64,000 nucleotides of DNA from Desulfurivibrionaceae bacterium (GTDB taxonomy: Bacteria > Desulfobacterota > Desulfobulbia > Desulfobulbales > VMSU01), in NCBI GenBank assembly GCA_030145275.1, contig JAQYVV010000001.1:1-64000 (forward strand), written 5' to 3'. Position 1 is the stretch's first letter. Every line of letters starts with the position of its first letter. The notes below the pieces were generated by a model that had not been told where the DNA came from, did not search any database, and was given only the letters and a program-made list of their open reading frames with translations. Both the position numbers and the translations under genes were made by a program. Shown here in pieces: positions 15,901-24,313 of the stretch.

Positions 15901-16428
15901 TTACGCTATTGTTATCTTACGTCTTTGCTTTTTCAGGGATTTTAATTCTTTTTTCAATGCTGATATCTCCAGCTGGTATGCTTCTCTTTTTTTGATGGTT
16001 CTTTTGGATAAGTTGCTTAGGAAATCTTCATAAGCGTCCAAATGGCTCTTTGTTGCAGTAATCTCTTTATCAATGAGTTTTGTGTCAATAGTTTCTGGGG
16101 ATTCATCATCAAGGGGATAAAATGAATGCAATTTCTCATCTTTCTTCCACCATTTTCCTGTCAGATATAAGATTTCGAAGGTCCTGTTCTTAGTGTATTG
16201 GGGCTTTTGTGAACTAATATAGTTTTCAGCTTCTTGATAACTGTTGAATTTTTTAATTTTGTCAATGTTACTCCCCAGCGCATATTTTCTGCCACTAACA
16301 AACCAAAAGTTAGGATAATCCGCCTCACCATATTGTGTGTCGTTATAGCCATGCACTGCAATAACGTATTTTCCACCAACTTTTTCTTTCAACATATTAT
16401 ATGATGTATCCTTTGTAAGGCGTTGCAT
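15901..16428 (-). CDS. Unknown protein with C-terminal coiled coil
   Basis: A 175-residue protein. The first 85 residues contain beta-type segments with many aromatics (YVIAVHGYND, FWFVSGRKYALG) and an alpha helix (YQEAENYISS). The last 55 residues are a Lys/Glu/Leu-rich helix (YQLEISALKKELKSLKKQRRK) predicted by eye as a coiled coil. No family is recognised. It is the next gene upstream of 14883-15836 on the same strand, separated by 64 bases, and could belong to the same operon. AT-rich composition by eye. Confidence 0.45.
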   Translation of the reverse strand: MQRLTKDTSYNMLKEKVGGKYVIAVHGYNDTQYGEADYPNFWFVSGRKYALGSNIDKIKKFNSYQEAENYISSQKPQYTKNRTFEILYLTGKWWKKDEKLHSFYPLDDESPETIDTKLIDKEITATKSHLDAYEDFLSNLSKRTIKKREAYQLEISALKKELKSLKKQRRKITIA

Positions 16429-16591
16429 TCCTTGTTTGTTACTGCAAGAGGTGTTGGCCTAATTATAAATCCTTTTTTTTCGTCCCTGGTTTTCGGTTAT
16501 TTAAATTTACGTATTTTTATTAGGGACGGTGTTTCTGGAATTCTGAGAATTGTGTTTGACGAATCTTGCATCTTTCGGTTGTGCTAATTAT

Positions 16592-17776
16592 TTATTGGGT
16601 TTGAATGATGGGTAGTACAAGGCCAACATTGGTTTTATATGCTTGACCATTTCCGTTCCCCTCACCAACTTGCTCACTGTTGACTATTATTTTACCCTTA
16701 TGCGCTAAAGCAATTAGATTAGAAATATATAAACCACAACCGGAACCTGTTCGTCCTCTATCGTCGCTTAGTTCTCCTCTAAATCCCAACTCGAATAATT
16801 CACCACTTTCAATTTCTTTTTGAGTAATACCGCAACCTATGTTGCAAATATCAATTTTCAAAAAAGTGTTATTGTGCTGATGATAAGTTATATCGATTGA
16901 ATTCGTTTTATTTTCGAACCCTTTGTGTGAATATTTAAATGCATTATGAATTAGATTTTGTAATAAAATGAAAATCTGATCAGGAATAGCTTCTATAGAT
17001 GTACTTACGTTATTATAACCAGCATTAAAAGATATTCTTTTGCTTGTCGCTGCTGAGCTTAATTGTGATATTATTTTATTTATATCATGATGCACAGTAA
17101 CTCTTCTGACTTTGTTATAACTATATTCAAGTTGCTCAGCAAGAAGGAGTTGTATCCTCTTTGATGTATCGTTTATTTCCATTAAATTTCTTTTAAGACG
17201 GCCAAATTGACCTCCAAAATCACTACTAACAACAATGTTTTCTACATCTGCCATCGCTCCTTGAATCGGTGTTAATATATGGTGACTTAAAGATCTAATA
17301 CTTGCACCAACACGACCAGCAAGCAAAGTGTTAAGGACATCAGATGATGAAGAAAAAAACTGGTAAGTTTCATCAGCATCAAATAAAACCGTTTTTCGCT
17401 CTAGCTCTTTTTTTGCTTTCTTTTTGGTTGATCGTGAAAAAGGGTAGATTTTTTTAAAAAAAATGGCCTCATCAAAGGAAAGTATTCCATATAGAATTAT
17501 CCTTTTCTGACCAATTCTTATTTTCAAATAAAGAACTTCAAAACCAAATGGGCACACTTGTTTGCCAGATCCATCACTGAGCGAGTGATAAAATTCTCTG
17601 CAAACTGTCCCTATTTGCCTTTCTCTAGTTGCCAAAAGGCAAATAGGACTATGTATTTTTGATATAGAATAATCGGGGATCGTATCTGGGTTGTGATGAA
17701 CTGACAAACAAGAATTTGATGAATATGCAGCTATGTATGGTATTAGCACACGTTCTACAGTCTTCAGTGAAATCAA
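16592..17776 (-). CDS. Histidine-kinase-like protein with cysteine-containing sensor part
   Basis: The 394-residue protein ends in an HATPase_c domain: N-box NLIHNAFKYSH (Asn278), G1-like CNIGCGI (311-317, with Cys replacing the usual Asp), and G2 GRTGSGCGLYI (341-351). A DHp-like helix carries LSHHILTPIQG (His165/His166, the candidate phospho-acceptor). The N-terminal 110 residues have paired cysteines (Cys46, Cys59, Cys75 in GKQVCPFGFEV), reminiscent of cysteine-containing PocR-type sensor domains. No transmembrane helix is evident, so it is probably cytosolic. It follows the receiver gene with a four-base gap. The G1 substitution may reduce ATP binding, so activity is not assured. Confidence 0.7.
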   Translation of the reverse strand: MISLKTVERVLIPYIAAYSSNSCLSVHHNPDTIPDYSISKIHSPICLLATRERQIGTVCREFYHSLSDGSGKQVCPFGFEVLYLKIRIGQKRIILYGILSFDEAIFFKKIYPFSRSTKKKAKKELERKTVLFDADETYQFFSSSSDVLNTLLAGRVGASIRSLSHHILTPIQGAMADVENIVVSSDFGGQFGRLKRNLMEINDTSKRIQLLLAEQLEYSYNKVRRVTVHHDINKIISQLSSAATSKRISFNAGYNNVSTSIEAIPDQIFILLQNLIHNAFKYSHKGFENKTNSIDITYHQHNNTFLKIDICNIGCGITQKEIESGELFELGFRGELSDDRGRTGSGCGLYISNLIALAHKGKIIVNSEQVGEGNGNGQAYKTNVGLVLPIIQTQ

Positions 17777-17780
17777 AATA

Positions 17781-18473
17781 TTAACCTAATCCTAATGTGA
17801 TTTTCTTGATTTTTAGCGCAATTTTCCCTAGTTTTGAGGTTATATTTGCAACTTTTATTAATTTTCCGACAACATCTTTTTCTTCGTTCAGAATTTTATT
17901 GGCAATTGATTTTTTATGAAAATGAAGAATAACTTTATCGACAAAAGAAATGTTCTTTTGTATCTGCATACTGATTTTACTCAATTCTGTTAACACTTCT
18001 AGGCCAGCCCAAAATTCGTTCTTTTTATACCTTAAAATAAGTTCTACATCTCCAGCTAACTCTGCTGCAAGAATGGGTTTTGACCGGACAAGGTCTGCTT
18101 GACTTAAAATGTTAATTTTATTTGGCGGAGCAGTGCTCCCAGTTACAACTAATACAGGTAAAAAGGGATCCGAGCTTTTTAGATTTTGCAATACCCCATA
18201 GCCATCGTCCCTAGAAAGATCCTCAGCAACACCACCCAAATCCAAAACAATTAAATCATAGTTGGAGTCAAGAAGTTCAATTACAGAAGGAACTTTGCTA
18301 AATTCCTTTATATTGTTAAAGCCTTCTCTTCGAAGTGAAGCGGTCATGCTTTGCAAATCTTCAATTTTATCATCAATAATACATATTTTTGATGATCGGA
18401 TATTAGCTCTTGTCTCAGTTGAAAGTCCTTTTGATTCAAGATCATTTCTTATCTTTGTTAAGTCAATTGACAT
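17781..18473 (-). CDS. Response-regulator receiver protein with hydrophobic C-terminal helix region
   Basis: Residues 28-145 form a receiver domain: acidic pair Asp34-Asp35 (IIDD), phospho-acceptor Asp78 (VLDLGG), Thr111 (VTGS) and Lys132 (RSKP). All catalytic positions are present. The C-terminal 85 residues contain no recognisable DNA-binding or enzyme domain. They form helices with an Ile/Lys/Leu-rich end (KLGKIALKIKKITLGLG), amphipathic enough for membrane contact. Together with the kinase gene it forms a two-gene phosphorelay inside a defence block. The Detocs defence system also uses a kinase and receiver proteins, but its effector is not seen here. A ribosome site AAGGAA precedes the ATG. 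Confidence 0.75.
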   Translation of the reverse strand: MSIDLTKIRNDLESKGLSTETRANIRSSKICIIDDKIEDLQSMTASLRREGFNNIKEFSKVPSVIELLDSNYDLIVLDLGGVAEDLSRDDGYGVLQNLKSSDPFLPVLVVTGSTAPPNKINILSQADLVRSKPILAAELAGDVELILRYKKNEFWAGLEVLTELSKISMQIQKNISFVDKVILHFHKKSIANKILNEEKDVVGKLIKVANITSKLGKIALKIKKITLGLG

Positions 18474-18574
18474 GATGGTTCCTTGCGTTTTAAAAGCACA
18501 ATAAGGAGAAGTCTTTCCAGAAGATGTTTTTTGTACAGTAAATTCCTGTGGAAAAGCTGGTTATCTGATCAATA

Positions 18575-18618
18575 TTTGAAACTATTTTGTTATATATACA
18601 TATAGGGGCTATATAGCC
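18575..18618 (+). promoter_or_regulatory. Possible promoter of the first late operon, with a 12-bp palindrome
   Basis: TTGAAA (18575-18580 by count), followed at usual distance by an AT-only stretch containing TATACA and CATATA, could be a rightward promoter. The 12-base palindrome GGCTATATAGCC ends at about 18618, and a T-rich run follows at 18626-18639. The layout (promoter, hairpin, T-run, late gene) recalls the two modules at 44.0 and 54.0 kb, but the sequence is not related. Confidence 0.35.
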
Positions 18619-18694
18619 AAGGAGTTATTTCTTTTTTTTGGAAACCTGGGCAGGGTGGGGGGAAGTTTATCTCTTACTTTGGGCGGGTTTTTTT

Positions 18695-19333
18695 ATGGGT
18701 GGTGCGAAAAAGAAATACAATTATGACTGGGAGGCGATTGAGCGGGAGTATCGGACCAGTCAGCTTACCATGGCGGAGCTTTCACGGCTTTATGGGCCTT
18801 CGCGGTCTGCCATTCAAAAGAGGTCCAAGGGGAATCCTGCTAAAGGGATTCCGGCCTGGAAGAGGGACCTGTCCAAGCAAGTTCGTTCTGAAATTAATGC
18901 TGAATTGATCAGCGGTGAAGATTCACACAGCAACACGGATGCAGGCAAAGACCTGGCGGTTAAGCGCGGGGTTGAGGTTATTCGCGGGCATCGGGTGTCC
19001 TTGAAGGAGGCCTGGGAGTTGTTTCGCCTTTTGTCTGGGGAGCTTTGGGGGGCAACTACGTCTATTGTTGAGATAGAGGAGTTTGCCAAGGATTTGTGTG
19101 CTGATGATTCTTCCGAGCAGCGGTACAACGCCTTGATGAAGGCGGTGTCCTTGCCTTCACGGGCCGGGGTTTTTGCCAAGTTGACCCAATCTCTTGAAAA
19201 AATTGTCAAGCTTGAGCGGGAAGCCTTTAATCTGGATGATAAGGGGGATGATGGTGATACTTTGGCGAAACAGGTTCTTGGCATGTCGACTAAGGAGATT
19301 AGTGCGCGGCTGAAGGAGTTGGAGTGTGGCTGA
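18695..19333 (+). CDS. terS: Terminase small subunit
   Basis: The protein from ATG 18695 has 212 residues. An N-terminal helix-turn-helix (YRTSQLTMAELSRLYGPSRS, then AIQKRSK) is the DNA-recognition fold of small terminases, and the remainder is helical and suited to ring oligomerisation. An in-frame TTG at 18638 would add a Trp-rich tail that looks like leader sequence, so the ATG is preferred. It overlaps the large subunit gene by eight bases. It should recognise the packaging site (cos or pac) and feed DNA to the large subunit. The packaging type is not determined. Confidence 0.8.
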   Translation: MGGAKKKYNYDWEAIEREYRTSQLTMAELSRLYGPSRSAIQKRSKGNPAKGIPAWKRDLSKQVRSEINAELISGEDSHSNTDAGKDLAVKRGVEVIRGHRVSLKEAWELFRLLSGELWGATTSIVEIEEFAKDLCADDSSEQRYNALMKAVSLPSRAGVFAKLTQSLEKIVKLEREAFNLDDKGDDGDTLAKQVLGMSTKEISARLKELECG

Positions 19334-20783
19334 TCTGTACACCCTTGATCCGCTTCGGCAGCGGCTGGTGCTGGCTGAGGAGTTGCAGCGCCGGGTTAAG
19401 TTTACCAAGATTGAGAGTTATTATCCTGAGACGGGGCCTTTACGCAGGGGGCTTTATAAAAAGAATCTTGAGTTTTTTAAGGCCGGGAAAAAGTATCGGC
19501 AGCGGTTGGTGTTGGCGGGGAACCGAACGGGGAAGACTGAGGGGATTGGGTGTTACGAGCTGACACTGCATCTGACCGGGAACTATCCGGAGTGGTGGGA
19601 AGGGCGGCGGTTTGATCGAGCGGTTTCAGCATGGGCCGCGGGCGATACCGGGAAGACGGTTCGAGATATTATCCAGTTCAAGCTGCTGGGGGCGGTTGGG
19701 GAGTTTGGTACTGGGCTGATACCTGGGGATTTGATTATCGGCAGGCCGACCTCAAAACCGGGGGTGGCGGATGCGGTTGAGACAGTACGGGTAAAGCATG
19801 TGAGCGGCGGGGTCAGTTATGTGACCTTGAAATCATACGATCAAAGGAGGGTCGCATTCCAGGGTACCGAGCAGGACATAATCCTGCTTGATGAAGAGCC
19901 GCCGGCGGATGTGAAGGAGGAGTGTCTGCTGCGTACCATGACCACGGGCGGCATGCTGATGCTGACCTTTACACCTTTGCAGGGCTTGACTCCGGTGGTT
20001 TTGCAGTTCATGCCTGGCGGTAGGGCTCCAGCGGAAGGGGCGCAGAAAGGTTCCAGGTATCTGATCATGATTACCTGGGACGATGTGCCGCATCTGACCA
20101 AGGAGCAGAAGGATGAATTGCTGGCCGATGTTATGCCGTACCAGCGGGAGGCTCGTTCCAAAGGGATTCCGGCCCTGGGCAGCGGTGCTATTTATCCGAT
20201 CGCTGAGGATGACATTATCTGTGATGATTTCCCCATACCGGAGCACTGGAGACGGGCCTATGGCATGGATGTCGGCTGGAATGCAACAGCGGCTTCCTGG
20301 GGAGCCTACAACCAGGATGATGACACATGGTATTTGTACGCCGGATATAAGCGGGGCTTGGCCGAGCCGGATGTACACACAGGGGCAATCAAGAGTCGGG
20401 GCGCTTGGATTCCTGGGGTTATTGACCCGGCAGCCCGAGGCAGAAACCAGAAGGACGGAACGGCCCTGCTCACGGAATATGAGGATTTGGGCCTGAAGCT
20501 GACCCCGGCAGACAACTCGGTTGAAGCCGGGCTTTTGGCAGTTTATCGCAGGATGACAACCGGCAAGCTCAAGGTCTTCAAGAGTATGCGGGGGTGGCTG
20601 GATGAGTTCAGAATTTACAGGCGAGATGAGAAAGGCCGGATTGTCAAAGAGAACGATCATTATATGGATGTGACCCGCTATCTGATGATGAGCGGTCTTG
20701 ATGTGGCAAAGGTGCAGATGCCGAAGAGATCGTGGCGGGAGCGCCTGAAGTTGAAGAAACCCAAAAACGCAATGAATGGGTAG
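19326..20783 (+). CDS. terL: Terminase large subunit
   Basis: The 485-residue packaging motor has Walker A GNRTGKT (residues 65-71), a Walker B with IILLDEEPP (Asp189-Glu190), and a coupling stretch LTFTPLQGLTP. The nuclease part starts with GMDVGWN (Asp315), the RNase-H-like metal site, and has further acidic residues in IDPAARG. The start is GTG 19326 with GGAG upstream, overlapping the small subunit gene. It uses ATP to pump DNA through the portal encoded next and cuts concatemers. Length and motifs are complete. Confidence 0.95.
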   Translation: MADLYTLDPLRQRLVLAEELQRRVKFTKIESYYPETGPLRRGLYKKNLEFFKAGKKYRQRLVLAGNRTGKTEGIGCYELTLHLTGNYPEWWEGRRFDRAVSAWAAGDTGKTVRDIIQFKLLGAVGEFGTGLIPGDLIIGRPTSKPGVADAVETVRVKHVSGGVSYVTLKSYDQRRVAFQGTEQDIILLDEEPPADVKEECLLRTMTTGGMLMLTFTPLQGLTPVVLQFMPGGRAPAEGAQKGSRYLIMITWDDVPHLTKEQKDELLADVMPYQREARSKGIPALGSGAIYPIAEDDIICDDFPIPEHWRRAYGMDVGWNATAASWGAYNQDDDTWYLYAGYKRGLAEPDVHTGAIKSRGAWIPGVIDPAARGRNQKDGTALLTEYEDLGLKLTPADNSVEAGLLAVYRRMTTGKLKVFKSMRGWLDEFRIYRRDEKGRIVKENDHYMDVTRYLMMSGLDVAKVQMPKRSWRERLKLKKPKNAMNG

Positions 20784-20790
20784 AGAGACA

Positions 20791-22893
20791 ATGTCAAAAA
20801 CAAATGAAACCGCAATAGCCGGAGAGAATTGGTCCAGGTATCTTTATTGCCGGGATCGTGGCCATAGAGAATACATCGCCAAGGCGCAGCGGTGTGAAAA
20901 TTTCTATCTCGGAGCTGGCAGACAGTGGGACCAGAGTGATGTTGAGGCCCTGAACGGCAGACCGGCGATGGAGATTAATGCAATTTTTGCAGTAATCAAT
21001 ACGGCTATCGGCCTGCAGCTCAGAAACCGGATGGATATAAGTTTCAAACCCCGTAACGGCATGGCCAACCAGGGGACGGCAGACGTCCTCTCAAAAGTGG
21101 TCATGCAGATATGCGACAACTGTTCTCTGCCCTGGCTGGAAACTCAAGTTTATTCGGATGGAGTCATTCAGCGGCGTGGCTATTTTGATGTGCGCATCAG
21201 CTTTGATGATACCGCAATTGGTGAGGTTGCCGTCATGGTGCCGGATCCGCTTGATGTAATTCCCGACCCGGACGCCAACGATTACGACCCCAAGAGCTGG
21301 AACGATGTAACCCTGGTGCGCTGGATGACCCTTGATGACATTGAGGGCTTATACGGCAAAGATAAGGCACAAGAGGTCTTGAGAGCTTCCGAGAGCAACA
21401 GTGATGATGCCACAGACCATGAACGCAACACCTTCGGCGGCCCTGACAGCAACCAGTCAGCTGACCTTTATCGCTCCACCGATGATAAGAACACCACAAG
21501 GTATCTGATAGTTGACCGGCAGCACCGGAAATTAATCAATACCGATGTATTTCTCTTTCCATCCGGTGATGTGCGCCCGGTTCCGTCTGGACTGGATAAG
21601 GAGAGCAAGGTTTTAAAGGCCCAGGAGCTTGGGGCGTATCTTACCAAACGCCTGGTTAAAAAGGTGCGCTGGACTGTATCGACCTATCATGTGCTGCTGC
21701 ATGATGAGTGGAGTCCCTATGAAGAGTTGACCATTGTCCCATACTTTCCCTATTTCAGGCGGGGCAGGTCACGCGGCATGGTGGATAACGCCATTTCCCC
21801 GCAGATGATTTTTAATAAGGCCACAAGCCAATTCCTCCACATTATCAATACCAGTGCCAACAGCGGCTGGAAGGTTGAGGAAGACAGCCTTGCCAATATG
21901 ACTACAGATGAGCTTGAAGATCGCGGCGCCGAAACCGGCTTGGTGGTGGAGTTCAAGAAGGGACGTAAAGAGCCTGAAAAGATATTGCCAAACCAGGTGC
22001 CCACCGGAACTGACAGGCTGGCGGACAAGTGTGAAATGTATATCAAGAGCGTCACCGGCATAAGTGATGCCATGCAGGGTTTGAATGGCCCGGAGGTTTC
22101 TGGGGTGGCGATTCAGTCCAAGCAGTACATGGGTCAGGCGCAAATGGGTGGGCCGCTGGACAACCTGGCTCGAACCCGAAATATTTTGGCCCGCAGGATA
22201 TTGGAGTTGGTGCAGCGCTGGTACGATTCTGAGCGGGTGATGGTGATAACCCAGGACACCGAAAGCCTGGAAGCAGAGCATGTGCAGATGCGGGTCAACT
22301 ATCAAGACGAGATCAGCGGCGATATTCTTAATGATCTTACCGTTGGCGAGTACGAGGTGGTGATTGATGAAGTTCCGAATCAGTCAACCTTTGACAGCGG
22401 CCAGTTTGAGCAGGCTCTGGCGATGCGCAAAGAAGGGGTGGCAATTCCTGACTCCATTCTCATTCGTCACTCTAACCTGACCAGGAAGAAAGAGATATTG
22501 CTGGAGATTGAAAACGCCAAAAACGCGCCTCCTGACCCGATAGTCGTGGCCCAGACGGCAGAGATTAAAGAGAAAACAAGGCTGCTGAAGGCCCAGACTG
22601 AAAAAACCCTGATTCAGGCGGTTGGCGAGTCAGTTGATGCACAATACGGGGCGATGCAGTCGGCCCAGGTGATTGCCTCTAATCCTCTGGTGGCGGCAAT
22701 CGCTGAAAGGCTTTTGGGGTCGAGCGGCTATCAGGACCAAGACCAGCCACCAGTTGTACCATTGCTTGACGGCGGCAGGCAACAGGACTTTGGAAGTAAT
22801 ACCAATCCTATGACACCCATCCCTCTACCCGCACCAGACAGTCCTTTTGAGGGTCAGCAGGCGGGGATGGAGACCATAAGAAACGATTTATAA
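20791..22893 (+). CDS. Portal protein (P22-like)
   Basis: The ~700-residue protein has the sequence style of P22-type portals: an N-terminal helical start (YCRDRGHREYIAKAQRCENFYLGAGRQWD), PAMEINAIFAVINTAIGLQL, VPDPLDVIPDPDAND and FPYFRRGRSRGMVDNAISPQMIFNKATSQ. The helical C-terminal end (from about residue 560) could form the barrel or carry the tail contact. It forms the dodecameric DNA gate at one capsid vertex, bound by terminase during packaging and later by the adaptor. ATG 20791 is preceded by GAGAGA; ATG 20776, overlapping the terminase stop, is an alternative start. Confidence 0.88.
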   Translation: MSKTNETAIAGENWSRYLYCRDRGHREYIAKAQRCENFYLGAGRQWDQSDVEALNGRPAMEINAIFAVINTAIGLQLRNRMDISFKPRNGMANQGTADVLSKVVMQICDNCSLPWLETQVYSDGVIQRRGYFDVRISFDDTAIGEVAVMVPDPLDVIPDPDANDYDPKSWNDVTLVRWMTLDDIEGLYGKDKAQEVLRASESNSDDATDHERNTFGGPDSNQSADLYRSTDDKNTTRYLIVDRQHRKLINTDVFLFPSGDVRPVPSGLDKESKVLKAQELGAYLTKRLVKKVRWTVSTYHVLLHDEWSPYEELTIVPYFPYFRRGRSRGMVDNAISPQMIFNKATSQFLHIINTSANSGWKVEEDSLANMTTDELEDRGAETGLVVEFKKGRKEPEKILPNQVPTGTDRLADKCEMYIKSVTGISDAMQGLNGPEVSGVAIQSKQYMGQAQMGGPLDNLARTRNILARRILELVQRWYDSERVMVITQDTESLEAEHVQMRVNYQDEISGDILNDLTVGEYEVVIDEVPNQSTFDSGQFEQALAMRKEGVAIPDSILIRHSNLTRKKEILLEIENAKNAPPDPIVVAQTAEIKEKTRLLKAQTEKTLIQAVGESVDAQYGAMQSAQVIASNPLVAAIAERLLGSSGYQDQDQPPVVPLLDGGRQQDFGSNTNPMTPIPLPAPDSPFEGQQAGMETIRNDL

Positions 22894-22907
22894 GGAGAAA
22901 GGGAAGC

Positions 22908-23168
22908 ATGAAAGGGAATTTTTGGCTGCTAAAGTCGGTGCTGACTGTTGAAATTGCTAATTTTCTAGGCAATATCGACCTTCTTTCTCCAAGCCAGAGA
23001 AAAATAGCATCCAGGATAAACTTAGAAGTCGTAAGTGAGATTAAAGAACGCATCAATAAATGCAATCCGGATAAACCGGAAATAAGTACCTTAACATTGG
23101 TCGTAACCTCTTTGAGCAAGACCAAGCCCCAAATATCTTGCCATAAAAAACACGAAAATGATTGCTAA
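22908..23168 (+). CDS. Small hypothetical protein between portal and scaffold genes
   Basis: An 86-residue protein with a strong ribosome site (AAGGAG before ATG 22908). It is helical, with a basic C-terminus containing two cysteines and histidines (ISCHKKHENDC). No family is recognised. Its place between portal and scaffold genes makes a small virion or assembly factor possible. It is more AT-rich than its neighbours by eye, so it may also be a late insertion (moron). Confidence 0.5.
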   Translation: MKGNFWLLKSVLTVEIANFLGNIDLLSPSQRKIASRINLEVVSEIKERINKCNPDKPEISTLTLVVTSLSKTKPQISCHKKHENDC

Positions 23169-23195
23169 GGTACTAAACAGGAGGAAGTGAACGCT

Positions 23196-24158
23196 ATGCC
23201 ACCAGAAGAACAAAGCGCTGTACTTGATGACAACCAGGACAATTTAATTGTTGAGGAAATTGTAGACGACAACGATCCAGACATTGACCCGTCTAAAGAG
23301 GATCGCGGTGATGTTGTTACCCCTCCCGCAGAGGAGAAAGCACCAGAGGAAAAAACAGACGAGGAAGACAAAGGCAAAGAGGCAGCAGAAGAGACAAAGG
23401 AAGAAGAACAATCCGGCAAGGAAAACAAGATGCCGATGTCCCGCTTTAATGAGGTCAACCAGCGGATGAAGGAGGCTGAGCGGGAGCTGGCTGAATTAAA
23501 GGCCGAGGCTGCAAAGGAAAAAGAGGCAGAAGAGGCCGCAGAGCAGGAAAAGACCTTTGACTATAGAGCCAAGGAAGCTGAATACACCGAGGCCTTGCTG
23601 GATGGAGATACCAACAAGGCGGTGGCCATTAGATTGGAGGTCAATGAGGCTATCCGTGGGGAGGCCGAGCAAAAAGCCGAGGAAAAAGCCCGTGGGGCAA
23701 TTAGTGAAGATAAGGCCTTGGCAGCAGAGCAGCGGGCCAAAGAAGAGCTCAATGCCGCTGCTGATAAAGTCACCAAGGAATACCCGATCTTAGATGAGAG
23801 GTCCAAAGAGTACAATGCCGAGGCCGGTGCTGAGGTTGTTGACTGGACCATTTATTATGTGAACAAGGGCGGCTACAGCATGGCCGAAGCGATGGAAGCG
23901 GCTGCCAAGAAAGTGCTTCCCACCTTTGGGGTGCAGTACGGCAAGGCATCCCCTGAGAAGGACGGAGAGGCAGAAAAAAGAGGTAAAAACGCCGTGGAAA
24001 GAGCCGCGAAAGGGGCCAGCCAGCAGCCGCCAAGTCCGGCATATGCAGGGAGAGGCGAAAGAGCAACGGCGGCATCTAATCCCAGTGTTGCCAATATGTC
24101 TGAGGAAGAGTTTGACAAACTTCCTGAGAAGGAAAAAGAACGCCTGCGCGGCGACTAA
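23196..24158 (+). CDS. Scaffolding-like protein, very acidic and helical
   Basis: The product (320 residues from ATG 23196) is dominated by Glu, Ala and Lys. An acidic disordered N-terminus (1-85) is followed by NKMPMSRFNEVNQRMKEAERELAELKAE, the usual opening of scaffold coiled coils in this phage group, then long helices to about 230 and a Ser/Pro-rich tail. Standing between portal and capsid genes, it should guide procapsid assembly. A GTG at 23187 is too close to the AGGAGG site (two bases), so the ATG eleven bases away is chosen. Confidence 0.8.
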   Translation: MPPEEQSAVLDDNQDNLIVEEIVDDNDPDIDPSKEDRGDVVTPPAEEKAPEEKTDEEDKGKEAAEETKEEEQSGKENKMPMSRFNEVNQRMKEAERELAELKAEAAKEKEAEEAAEQEKTFDYRAKEAEYTEALLDGDTNKAVAIRLEVNEAIRGEAEQKAEEKARGAISEDKALAAEQRAKEELNAAADKVTKEYPILDERSKEYNAEAGAEVVDWTIYYVNKGGYSMAEAMEAAAKKVLPTFGVQYGKASPEKDGEAEKRGKNAVERAAKGASQQPPSPAYAGRGERATAASNPSVANMSEEEFDKLPEKEKERLRGD

Positions 24159-24313
24159 AACCACGGTCAGGGTCGCAACCTTATAGCGTAACTCGCCTGC
24201 CCCGGCGTCACAGGGGCCGCAGCCCGGTATGCGTCAAAACCGATTCTCGCCCAACGAGTGCGTCAACTCGATTGTCAGCAGCATTTTAAACAATCAACTC
24301 AAGGAGAATCGAC
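24159..24313 (+). promoter_or_regulatory. Structured leader of the major capsid gene
   Basis: The 155-base gap is large for this tightly packed operon. It holds at least two small hairpins, GCCCC/GGGGC (24199-24217) and CTCG/CGAG (24246-24258), and ends in AAGGAGAATCGAC before the capsid ATG. It may stabilise the capsid mRNA or tune translation. No riboswitch family is recognised. Confidence 0.35.

Noticed and set aside
18638-18694. TTG start for the small terminase
   Set aside because: It adds a Trp/Gly-rich leader encoded by G- and T-runs unlike the rest of the protein. The ATG at 18695 starts directly with the DNA-binding part.
19833-20660. 275-codon antisense frame inside the terminase gene
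   Set aside because: It is a shadow of the GC-rich terminase coding sequence, with no ribosome site and no motif.
24159-24313. Riboswitch in the capsid leader
   Set aside because: None of the conserved riboswitch cores known to me is visible, only generic hairpins.
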